From Fulvia fulva (taxonomy: Eukaryota > Ascomycota > Dothideomycetes > Mycosphaerellales > Mycosphaerellaceae), in the NCBI RefSeq assembly GCF_020509005.1, contig NC_063018.1, positions 1,612,001 through 1,676,000 of the forward strand: 64,000 nt of DNA, written 5' to 3'. Positions 36,999 to 45,792 of the stretch are shown piece by piece (the first letter of the stretch is position 1; every line of letters begins with the position of its first letter). Made by a program: the position numbers and the translations under genes. The notes beneath the pieces are model-generated. The model was not told where the DNA came from. It searched no databases and was given only the letters and a program-made list of their open reading frames with translations.

Positions 36999-38570
36999 AA
37001 TGTTGACCTATCTCGCGCGGAATTATATAACCCTACCTACTCGACGCGTCGGCTTATCGATCTCTACGCCAAAACAAGACACATTCGAAAGCTCTTATTA
37101 AGGCCATTCTAACGATATACAAAGCAGGCCACTGCCCCTAGGACTAAGGGAGTTCTACCTTATTTAATCTAGACAGCTTAAAGCTCTCTTCACCCTGTTT
37201 CTTTAGCTCCAAACGCCGCGGAGGTGCCTAGCTACATTAGGCAACTCCTAGGTAATAGTAGCCTAGGCTACGGTACTAACGGCGCCTACGGCCCTATAGG
37301 CGAAGCCCCCCTAAGACAACTAGTAGTAACTTATAGAGGACGTAAAAAGTATAGAAACTAACGATCAGCTCCCTTACCGGTCTCTATAGGTAATAATCAC
37401 TTAGCTACGCACGGCGCTTATACTGTCGTATTACCGAGGGCAACAAGAAATAAGGACGACGTCCTAGGCGATTAGTAAGGCCACCCGGAATTAACACCCC
37501 TATAGCTAGGTATCGGTCGCGGCATCGATACTAGGCCCCCGCCTAACGTACGATGTAGTTACGATCCGTATTGTAGTAAAGGAAGACTAGGCCGAAGTTA
37601 CGAAGCTATCGAACAAGGAGCTCGCCTAACGAATTAACTAACTAGGGGTGGTCGTAGTGAACTAACAGTCTAACGGCACTCTATAGATCTATACTAGCTC
37701 TACTACTACTAGGAGGCACCTAGAGGCATAGCTATAGTAGGTATCTAAGGTTGCGGTATTAGCGAAGGTCTTAACGAAACAATTCACGATCCTAGTCTAC
37801 GACATACCTAAGGAGTTTGACCTAACTAACTAGGGTCACCTACGCGCTCTCTAAGAGGACAACCCGGTTACTCTTAACTCTCTAATCCAGAAGGCAACTT
37901 GGCTCTATAGGAAATGGCTAGAAGGCAAGAAGGCCTCGGCGCTAATAGTATAGCTATAAGACGTAAAAGCGGCGGATCTAGCGATAGAACAAGGCCTAGT
38001 CTAGCAATATAGCCTTAAGATAGTAGAAAAGCACTCCTTATCCTTTCGTGTCCTCTAATGCTTCAAATGCTAACAGTATAGACACTAAACCTATACGTAT
38101 ATAAACAAGTAGGCCTACTCGAACTATATAGGAGACTATATATCTAGGGACTATATATCGACTACGAGACGGTACGCGAACTGTCCGGGGCACTACCTAT
38201 CGTATAGTACGGAATGCCTATAGCGGAAACTAGCGAAAAACAAGGCAATCATAAACAGAACCGTCGCCCTAAGATTCTACGGCGACCGTAAGGCTAGCCT
38301 ATACCGGAACTAACTAGCGGCGGTCGGGTATAAGCGCCCTAGGGCCGAGAACGATATAAAGGATACGTAACCTAGGGCGTACGGGAGGCCACGTGCTCTA
38401 CTAGCTACGGCGAGGGAATCTAACTAGGCCCGGCTCCCCTTTAGTATATAGCCGATAGGCGTAGACTAGGACGTATAGGGCAGTAGGATATAGGACGATA
38501 TAGAGGAAATAATTGTCGATACCGATAACTAGCCTCGACACGCTTAGTATCATCTAGTATAACGTCAACT

Positions 38571-38754
38571 TGTCACGGGCAGCCCGCGACCCCTCACTGT
38601 AGCTGCGTCGGCCCGGCTGAACCGCGGACCTTCTGCATCGGGTTAGCGCGGCTTGGCTTTACTTTATAACTTCGCCGCGCCTCGCGCTCCTCTTTCGTAG
38701 CTTCGTAGAACAACAACTATCTCATTCGGACCCTATGGTACGCGCGCCCTTACA
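38571..38754 (+). repeat. Chromovirus 5' LTR
   Basis: 184 bp, TGTCACGGG...CCCTTACA. A TATA-like TTTATAA lies at about 38663-38669. About 40 bases on is GTAGAACAA (38705-38713), the candidate transcript start (see the primer-site entry), which would leave a U5 of about 50 nt. Confidence 0.95.
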
Positions 38755-38766
38755 GTTTGTTCTACC
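38755..38766 (+). promoter_or_regulatory. Candidate primer-binding site, self-priming type
   Basis: Directly after the 5' LTR, TTGTTCTAC (38757-38765) is the exact reverse complement of GTAGAACAA at 38705-38713 within the LTR. It lacks the TGG start expected of a site for a tRNA 3' end. This arrangement fits the Tf1-type mechanism, in which the 5' end of the transcript folds back as primer. Confidence 0.6.
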
Positions 38767-38890
38767 TTACTACCCAGATCGCGGATCTAGGTAAGGGACG
38801 CGTAACAACAGGAACAGACAGAACCGCAGAACTCGAGAACGCGCAGAGCCGCATCAGAACACAGAACACGGTAAGGCGCACAGCGCGCAG

Positions 38891-41017
38891 ATGCCTAGAG
38901 AACGCAACGCGGCGACACCATCAGCAGGTGGTCGCGCGCTCGTAGACAGTCAGGATACAGGCACCGTCACGCCTCCCCCGAACCCAGACAACATGACTTC
39001 ACAAACAGCGAACGGCGGCATGCGACCGCCACCTAAGCCTAAGGGCAAAAGCAAGCAGCGCACATCTCTTTTCCCCGACCTCTCCTCTTTTCCTCAGAGT
39101 CAGACACAGGACGACAACCGGCGGGTCACAGTAGACACCGGTGTCGCGCTACAACAAGAGATTGATAAAGCTTACCAGAAGGCCTTCGAGCGAGAAGAAG
39201 GTGGTGAGATTGACTTTACAGAACTGTTCGAGTTCAAGCTCGAAGAGAACCCAGGCGGCGACCCAGACGAGGTGTATCTATCACTCGACGAGGCAGAACA
39301 CATTCTCGCATCCGAATACCAGAATGTCACCCCAGACAACCTCACGACCCTTGCATCCCAACACCCGAAGACCACCCACGACTTCGTGCTACAAGCAGTC
39401 AACACGGCAATTACTAAGGGCAGACAACTCGATGTAATGGAGCGAGCCAACGACCTCCAGAACACCCAGTACACCACGCTGTACACCGAATACGACCGCA
39501 TCTACAAGATGCTGCGAAGTGAAGAGCTTGTCACACAGAAAATGGCAGCAGATCTCAAGAGCAAGAAGGATTGCGACCCAGCTAAGTTGCAAGAGCTGGG
39601 GAAGAAATACAAGGAAGCCAACAACCTGTGCAAGCAGTTCAGCGAGATCTGCGAGAAGGAGAAGAAGAAGGCACAAGATGCTGAGGCGAAGAACCAGGCC
39701 CTACAACAAGAAGTCGATGACCTGAAGGCTCGGCTTGAGGCAGGAGACACCACACAGAACGGAGGTAGGGGCCGCTCAGGCCGCCGACCCTCTCGTTCCC
39801 GCCCACGCGAGACCTCACTCGAGCAGCTATTGCGTAGGTATCGCGAAGCTGCTGGTGGAGGGGGCGGTGGCGGTGGTGGTGATAACGATAACGATGGAGA
39901 CGACGATGACCGTGGCGACAATGGCCGAGGACGTGACAACGACCGTCCGCGACCAGGACCCAACAACAGTCGTGACTCGAGAATGCGCAACACCCGCACC
40001 CAGACACCACTGGTTGACCTTCCAGAACGTCTCTTCACCATTGACCGCACCCTCACTCGCGGCATGGAGATCGGCAAGGGTGTGCCCGACCCTAAGCACT
40101 TCAAGAACGATGACGACCCCAATTTCGACAGCTGGTACAGCAGTGTTCTCCTAAAGCTGACTGTAGCAACCTTCCGCACTGAGGCAGATGGTCTGCGCTT
40201 CGTGTATGGGTGGACACAAGGTGATCCTCAGCGAAGCATCAAGCCGAGGATCCCTGTGCCTGGACAGCAGTCCTTCAACGAGTTCAAGACTGGAGAAGAG
40301 TTATTAGACTGGATGACACGCCAATATGGCACACGCAATGAGGGAACCAAGGCTATGGTTGACATTGCTACCTGCAAGCAAGAACAAGGCGAAACCTTTG
40401 TAGCCTTCCATGCCCGCTACTCGAAGTTGCGCGCCTGGATGTCATGGACCGATGAGACCGAGCTCATGCTGTTCCGTAACCGACTGAACCGCAAGTACTT
40501 CATCAAGACCTTCGGCGACCGCGAAGTCGACCGCCGCCTAGACAGCATGCAAGACGTTATCGAGGAGTGCACCGCACTGGACGAGAGTTTCTACGAGACA
40601 GATCGACTATACCCGCAGAAGGAGCGCCCCCGGGGCAATGGCAACTCGAACAGCAATGGCGGCCAGAACAACCAGAACAACGGCAACGCAGTTGCTAGTG
40701 CCGCTGCCGGTGTAGCAGGTGCCTTGGTACAGCGCCCACTACAGTACGCTGGTACCAAGAAGAAGGAGGATCTGCCGACACATCTACAGAACCTGCCTAC
40801 GCTCAACCGTGAGCAGCGCGAAGACCTTAAGAAGCAGGGTAAGTGCTACCGCTGCCGTACAGGTTCTCACGTGTCGACCAACCCTGAATGCCCAATGTAT
40901 GGGTACGATGGCGACTATCGCCCACCGCGTCCACGCAATACCACGCCGAATCCGAACGCGAACCTCAGTTCCCTAGCCGCCGATCCGCGGCAGGGAAATG
41001 GCACGACCGCTGCCTAA
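38891..41017 (+). CDS. gag: Chromovirus Gag
   Basis: 708 residues, opening 136 nt after the LTR. The first 230 residues are Pro/Gln/Glu-rich. A coiled coil lies at about 225-285 ('KEKKKAQDAEAKNQAL'), then an Arg-rich stretch and a Gly9/Asp-rich low-complexity linker (about 315-360). The capsid-like part covers roughly 375-600 ('FDSWYSSVLLKLTVATFRT' onward). A zinc-knuckle variant follows at about 656-671, C-x2-C-x4-H-x6-C instead of C-x2-C-x4-H-x4-C. Gag packages the RNA and forms the particle. Its last 130 bases overlap pol, which is in the -1 frame. Confidence 0.95.
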   Translation: MPRERNAATPSAGGRALVDSQDTGTVTPPPNPDNMTSQTANGGMRPPPKPKGKSKQRTSLFPDLSSFPQSQTQDDNRRVTVDTGVALQQEIDKAYQKAFEREEGGEIDFTELFEFKLEENPGGDPDEVYLSLDEAEHILASEYQNVTPDNLTTLASQHPKTTHDFVLQAVNTAITKGRQLDVMERANDLQNTQYTTLYTEYDRIYKMLRSEELVTQKMAADLKSKKDCDPAKLQELGKKYKEANNLCKQFSEICEKEKKKAQDAEAKNQALQQEVDDLKARLEAGDTTQNGGRGRSGRRPSRSRPRETSLEQLLRRYREAAGGGGGGGGGDNDNDGDDDDRGDNGRGRDNDRPRPGPNNSRDSRMRNTRTQTPLVDLPERLFTIDRTLTRGMEIGKGVPDPKHFKNDDDPNFDSWYSSVLLKLTVATFRTEADGLRFVYGWTQGDPQRSIKPRIPVPGQQSFNEFKTGEELLDWMTRQYGTRNEGTKAMVDIATCKQEQGETFVAFHARYSKLRAWMSWTDETELMLFRNRLNRKYFIKTFGDREVDRRLDSMQDVIEECTALDESFYETDRLYPQKERPRGNGNSNSNGGQNNQNNGNAVASAAAGVAGALVQRPLQYAGTKKKEDLPTHLQNLPTLNREQREDLKKQGKCYRCRTGSHVSTNPECPMYGYDGDYRPPRPRNTTPNPNANLSSLAADPRQGNGTTAA

Positions 41018-44000
41018 GCGTGGTAGACAGCGGTCACCCGAACTTCCTAGGACAGAAAGAGCATGAGATTGAGAGACACGGAACGCAAGAGACGGTAACA
41101 GACTATAGTGAGGAGCTTAAGATATCGGCATGCGCACTGGATAAGCAACAGCCAGCTGTGTACCCTCACATAGTGTTACCCGTAATGATACAACAGAGAA
41201 AGGCTCGAGGCCTTGTAGATTCTGCTTCCACCTCTCTCTTTCTTGACTGGAAATTCACACGCAAATACACAATACCCCTGATCCCTTTGACGCAAAGCCG
41301 ACGACTAACACTGGGAGATGGAACGGCCACTGCGCGGCAGATTACACACGCGGCCCCTGTAGACGTAGTCATAGGCGATCATCACGAGCAAATGTTATGC
41401 TACGTCACCGACCTCGAATACGACATCGTCTTTGGCCTGCCGTGGCTTACAGCGCACAACCCAAACATCTTCTGGGAGACAGGCGAGGTGGCATTCAGGT
41501 CGGATTACTGCTTTGGTCACTGTCTACAGAATAAGACACCGACAACAGTGCAATCCCTGAACCACCGCGAGAAGAAGAAGCAGGCACCAGTACGGTACGG
41601 ACCAGAGCCCTTCACTGGAGATGTAGCGAGCTTCACAGCAGGAGGAGCAGAGCTGAATGCCTCATCATATGACCTGGAAGACATAGACGATGAAGAAGTG
41701 GACTGCCAGGGCGTTTCTCAACGCGCGTGGGGGATGTACGCGCACCGGCCTGGGGCTGAGTGCTTCTACATCATGCCCACTAGGCGTGAGAGCGACGGCG
41801 GAGAGCTTAAGCTGAGTGCAATGGCTGCTGATGATCTGGACCAATTCTTGAACAAGCAGTTCAATCACAACCCGAAGGAGAAGTTGCCGCCAATGTACCA
41901 CGATATTGCGGACGCTTTCTCAGCTAAGGATCATGAAGGACTCCCACCTCACCGACTAGGCGTAGATCATGAGATTCACATTAAGCCTGATGGTCCACAA
42001 GAGCCACCATACCGCAAGCCCTACGGCCTAGCTGAGAAGGAGAACGAGGCAGTTAAAAAATGGCTAGACGAGCAAACATCTGAAGGGAAGGTGCGGAAAG
42101 CAGGGCAAAAGACGAACCAGTCTCCTGCACCAGTGCTAGTGGTACGTAAGCCTGGAGGTGGGCTGCGTGTTTGTATCGACTACAGAGGATTGAATGCGAT
42201 CACTATCAAGAACCGGTATCCGATTCCCTTGATACAAGAGACGCTCAACCGCATGCACGGCAAGAAGTACTTCACAAAGCTGGACATTGTAGCAGCCTTC
42301 AACAAGTTACGGATAGCTGAAGGGCACGAGTGGTTGACAGCGTTTGCGACACGATACGGCATCTACGAGTGTCTAGTGTTGCCATTCGGCTTGTGCAACG
42401 GACCAGCATCGTTCCAATCATACATCAACAAGGTCTTGCAAGAACACCTAGACGACTTTGTGTCGGCCTACCTGGATGACGTACTTATCTTCAGTGACAC
42501 CTTGGAGGAGCACATTGAACACGTGCGGAAGGTTCTCACCAAGCTACGCGATGCAGGACTTACAGTGGACATCGACAAAAGCGAATTCCACCAACAGAAG
42601 GTGAAGTATCTTGGGCTAATCATAACCCCTGACGGCATCGAGATGGACCCCGAGAAACTCGAATGTATTCAGACATGGGAAGCTCCTGAGAACCTGAAGG
42701 ATGTCCAGGCCTTCCTTGGATTTGCCAACTTCTACAGGCGATTCATCGAAGCATTTTCGCGCATAGCTGCTCCTCTCACAAACCTGACCAAGTCGGACGG
42801 ACCAAGCAATCACAAGAACAGAAGGATTCAATGGTCACTAGATTGCCAACGAGCCTTTGACAATTTGAAAGCTGCGTTCAGCAAAGCCGGCATGCTCGCA
42901 CATTACGTGCCAGGCAGGGAAACAGTAATAGAGACAGATTCTTCAGATTTTGTGAACGCCGGCGTGCTTTCGCAGTATGACGAGAATGGTGTGCTACATC
43001 CTGTGGCCTTCTACTCGAAGAAGTTGAGTCCACAGGAGTGCAATTATGAAATCTATGATAAGGAACTGTTAGCCATCATCAAGGCTTTTGAGGAATGGAG
43101 ACCCGAGCTCGCCTGCGAGGCAGATGATGAGGACTCACAGCCAGTCAAGATTTACACCGACCACAAGAACCTGGAATACTTCATGACGACAAAGCAGCTA
43201 AATCGGCGACAAGCGCGTTGGGCTGAGTTCTTGTCACAGTTCAACTTCAAGATAATATACCGTCCAGGACTTCAAGGTACAAAGCCAGACAGCCTGACGA
43301 GACGCAGCCAGGACCTTCCGCAGGGGGTGGACGACCCTCGGAACCAGCATCAGCATCAGACATTGCTGCCTCCTAAGCGATTCCTTAAGATCGCCTCACT
43401 ACAGGCAACAGTAGAAGATGCGCCGGAAGAAGAGGAACCAGTACCGCTAAACCCTGAAGCTGAAGAGTTTATGCCTACAGAACGAGATGCGCCTACTGAA
43501 CAACCGGCGACGCGTGAAAGTCAGCGGGAAGCCGAACTCGAGTATCGAATGTCGACGGCGTACGTAACCGATAACGAGCTCAAGACCGCGATTAAGGACC
43601 TGCAGAAAGACCGCACTCCTACACTGCTACAGAGAGCGAAGATTCACCCAGCACACTGCAAAGTGGATGGCGACCTGCTATATGTTCGAAACCAATACGA
43701 CGGCTGGAGCTTATGGGTACCAAATGACCAAGCTTTACAGACCAGGATAATCAAGATAAACCATGACGCTCCAGCAGCAGGCCATCCAGGACGAGCTCGC
43801 ACTTATGAACTCGTAGCACGTGAATTCTACTGGCCTGGATTAGCGAGATCCGTGCGCAGATACACCGCGAATTGCCGCACCTGCCGTACAACAAAATCTC
43901 TGCACTCCCAGCCACTAGGATTACTACAGCCACTTCCTGTTCCAGATCGGCCTTGGAAACACATTGCAGTCGACTTCGTTGTCGGACTCCCAGACAGCAC

Positions 44001-45684
44001 TCTTGACGGCATGGTCTACAACAACATTATGACCGTCACTGACAGGCTCACTAAGGAAGTCGAGCTGATCCCTATTGGCGCAATGACAGCACAGAATACG
44101 GCAAGGCTTTTCCTCAAACATGTGTTCTGTCGGCGCGGGTTTCCTGACACCATTACATCAGACCGTGGCAAGCAGTGGGTTGCTACCTTCTGGAAGAAAC
44201 TCTGCAAGATGCTCCGCACAAATCGCAAGCTGAGTTCTTCGTATCACCCAGAAACTGATGGACAGTCAGAACGCACTAACCAGGCGATGGAACAGTATCT
44301 CCGCATGTTCACCAACGAGGCACAGGATGACTGGGCAGAATGGCTGTGCCTTGCTCAGTTCGCGATCAACAATCACCTGTCTGAGACTACTGGTGTGTCG
44401 CCGTTCTACGCCACCTTAGGATACAACCCTGAGTTCATAGAGCGAGTTGACCTGAACGCTGGAAAGGAGGGAGGACTGACCACTCTCCAGCGACTGGACG
44501 CGCGATCAGCAGAAACCTTTGTGCGTCGAATTTGCGAGCTTCACAAACACCTTCAAGAGAATATGCGAATGTCACAAGCTCTCCAAGCAGAGGCAGCAAA
44601 CCGCCACCGAAGCATTCCTCCAGACTACAAGGTGGGTGATTGGGTGTATCTTAGCACCAAGAACATCCGCACGACTCGACCATCTAAGAAGCTGGACAGG
44701 AGATATGCCGGCCCTTACCAGATCACGGAAGTTATGCCGGCCAGACTCTCTTATCGACTGAAACTATCAGACGCTCTAGTAGGACTTGATAACTGCTTCC
44801 ACACCTCACTACTACAACGAGCCGACCACCCCGATTTCCCACCACTTGAAGGGCAGCATCTGGCGCCGCCACCACCGATAACTATCGAACCTGACACCAC
44901 CGAGGCTGATGCAGCAGCCGATGTAGTGGCAGCACCTACGCACATGTACGAGGTGGAAAAGATCCTTGACATGTACACCCGTAAGCGGGCAGGCAAGGTG
45001 AAGAAGGGGCACAAGCGCAAAGTAGATACATGGTACAAGGTGAAATGGGCTGGATATCAGAACGAAGAGGATGGTGAGACCTGGCAACCTGCAGAGGACA
45101 TGCTTGAACACGCAGCCGCCGCTGTTGCAGACTTTCACCATAACCGGCCGGAGTTGTCTACGCCTGTAGGCTTCGCAGCTCCATCTGACTGGTCCCTACC
45201 AGCCACTGAGATACTCGGGCTCAACTCGATCAGGGTCATTCCGAAAGACACCGTCACGAATGAGTCGCCTCGAGCCTTGCCTCTAATAGAATCTGCTCCG
45301 CACATATTCGATACTCGAGTGGAGCCTACAGAGCCTGCAATGATACCCAACTTTGGTCATAAGGATCATACGCGAGTGCGAGCCGAAGACAGACTTAGAT
45401 CTGGGGCAAGCCAGCTAACTAGGCAACATGTTTCTCGAAGGAAGCCGGTCGAGGATAGTCTTGATAGAGCGAATGCGATGTTATCGGATGACGACAGGGC
45501 ACTAGAGGATGATTCGGCGTTCGCGCGATTATGGAGCTCGACAGGCAAGTGGCCTCACAAGGTGAATAACGCTCAGAGGACTGAGGCGTGTTTTGGGAGG
45601 GGGGGTACTGTCACGGGCAGCCCGCGACCCCTCACTGTAGCTGCGTCGGCCCGGCTGAACCGCGGACCTTCTGCATCGGGTTAG
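40888..45684 (+). CDS. pol: Chromovirus Pol (protease, RT, RNase H, integrase, chromodomain)
   Basis: The first in-frame ATG is 40888, but expression should come by -1 shift at about 40993, so the first 35 residues are probably not made. Domains by residue: aspartic protease near 110 with DSA instead of DTG/DSG; reverse transcriptase about 410-580 with 'YLDDVLIF' near 527; RNase H from about 680 ('ETDSSDF', 'TDHKNLEYF'); integrase zinc HHCC about 955-1000; DDE core about 1025-1130 ('AVDFVVG', 'TSDRGKQW', 'GQSERTNQ'); chromodomain about 1353-1417 ('MYEVEKIL ... WYKVKWAGY ... TWQPAEDM'). The chromodomain should tether integration to modified histones, which suits its location in a heterochromatin-like block. 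About 180 residues of unknown role follow it. Confidence 0.97.
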   Translation: MPNVWVRWRLSPTASTQYHAESEREPQFPSRRSAAGKWHDRCLSVVDSGHPNFLGQKEHEIERHGTQETVTDYSEELKISACALDKQQPAVYPHIVLPVMIQQRKARGLVDSASTSLFLDWKFTRKYTIPLIPLTQSRRLTLGDGTATARQITHAAPVDVVIGDHHEQMLCYVTDLEYDIVFGLPWLTAHNPNIFWETGEVAFRSDYCFGHCLQNKTPTTVQSLNHREKKKQAPVRYGPEPFTGDVASFTAGGAELNASSYDLEDIDDEEVDCQGVSQRAWGMYAHRPGAECFYIMPTRRESDGGELKLSAMAADDLDQFLNKQFNHNPKEKLPPMYHDIADAFSAKDHEGLPPHRLGVDHEIHIKPDGPQEPPYRKPYGLAEKENEAVKKWLDEQTSEGKVRKAGQKTNQSPAPVLVVRKPGGGLRVCIDYRGLNAITIKNRYPIPLIQETLNRMHGKKYFTKLDIVAAFNKLRIAEGHEWLTAFATRYGIYECLVLPFGLCNGPASFQSYINKVLQEHLDDFVSAYLDDVLIFSDTLEEHIEHVRKVLTKLRDAGLTVDIDKSEFHQQKVKYLGLIITPDGIEMDPEKLECIQTWEAPENLKDVQAFLGFANFYRRFIEAFSRIAAPLTNLTKSDGPSNHKNRRIQWSLDCQRAFDNLKAAFSKAGMLAHYVPGRETVIETDSSDFVNAGVLSQYDENGVLHPVAFYSKKLSPQECNYEIYDKELLAIIKAFEEWRPELACEADDEDSQPVKIYTDHKNLEYFMTTKQLNRRQARWAEFLSQFNFKIIYRPGLQGTKPDSLTRRSQDLPQGVDDPRNQHQHQTLLPPKRFLKIASLQATVEDAPEEEEPVPLNPEAEEFMPTERDAPTEQPATRESQREAELEYRMSTAYVTDNELKTAIKDLQKDRTPTLLQRAKIHPAHCKVDGDLLYVRNQYDGWSLWVPNDQALQTRIIKINHDAPAAGHPGRARTYELVAREFYWPGLARSVRRYTANCRTCRTTKSLHSQPLGLLQPLPVPDRPWKHIAVDFVVGLPDSTLDGMVYNNIMTVTDRLTKEVELIPIGAMTAQNTARLFLKHVFCRRGFPDTITSDRGKQWVATFWKKLCKMLRTNRKLSSSYHPETDGQSERTNQAMEQYLRMFTNEAQDDWAEWLCLAQFAINNHLSETTGVSPFYATLGYNPEFIERVDLNAGKEGGLTTLQRLDARSAETFVRRICELHKHLQENMRMSQALQAEAANRHRSIPPDYKVGDWVYLSTKNIRTTRPSKKLDRRYAGPYQITEVMPARLSYRLKLSDALVGLDNCFHTSLLQRADHPDFPPLEGQHLAPPPPITIEPDTTEADAAADVVAAPTHMYEVEKILDMYTRKRAGKVKKGHKRKVDTWYKVKWAGYQNEEDGETWQPAEDMLEHAAAAVADFHHNRPELSTPVGFAAPSDWSLPATEILGLNSIRVIPKDTVTNESPRALPLIESAPHIFDTRVEPTEPAMIPNFGHKDHTRVRAEDRLRSGASQLTRQHVSRRKPVEDSLDRANAMLSDDDRALEDDSAFARLWSSTGKWPHKVNNAQRTEACFGRGGTVTGSPRPLTVAASARLNRGPSASG
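40993..41035 (+). promoter_or_regulatory. -1 ribosomal frameshift site between gag and pol
   Basis: The heptamer G GGA AAT (40993-40999) is in the gag frame as X XXY YYZ, five codons before the gag stop (41015-41017). After a 5-nt spacer comes a perfect 8-bp stem, GACCGCTG (41005-41012) with CAGCGGTC (41028-41035), whose 15-nt loop holds the gag stop. Slipping back by one gives GGG AAA TGG, exactly the pol frame. Confidence 0.85.
45588..45608 (+). promoter_or_regulatory. Chromovirus polypurine tract
   Basis: A run of G/A with few pyrimidines (GGGAGGGGGGG) ends just before the 3' LTR; this is the plus-strand primer position in LTR retrotransposons. It lies within the last codons of pol. Confidence 0.7.
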
Positions 45685-45792
45685 CGCGGCTTGGCTTTAC
45701 TTTATAACTTCGCCGCGCCTCGCGCTCCTCTTTCGTAGCTTCGTAGAACAACAACTATCTCATTCGGACCCTATGGTACGCGCGCCCTTACA
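45609..45792 (+). repeat. Chromovirus 3' LTR
   Basis: 184 bp, identical by eye to 38571-38754. It overlaps the end of the pol frame, whose stop (45682-45684) is inside the LTR. Confidence 0.95.

Larger units (their letters stand above)
38571..45792 (+). mobile_element. Intact Ty3/gypsy chromovirus (LTR retrotransposon)
   Basis: A 7,222-bp element with 184-bp LTRs that are identical by eye, TG...CA ends, and a 5-bp duplication CAACT (38566-38570 and 45793-45797). It has gag, a -1 frameshift site, pol with protease-RT-RNase H-integrase order and a C-terminal chromodomain. No premature stop is seen. It is unaffected by RIP although its surroundings are saturated. Everything expected for autonomous transposition is visible. 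Confidence 0.95.
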
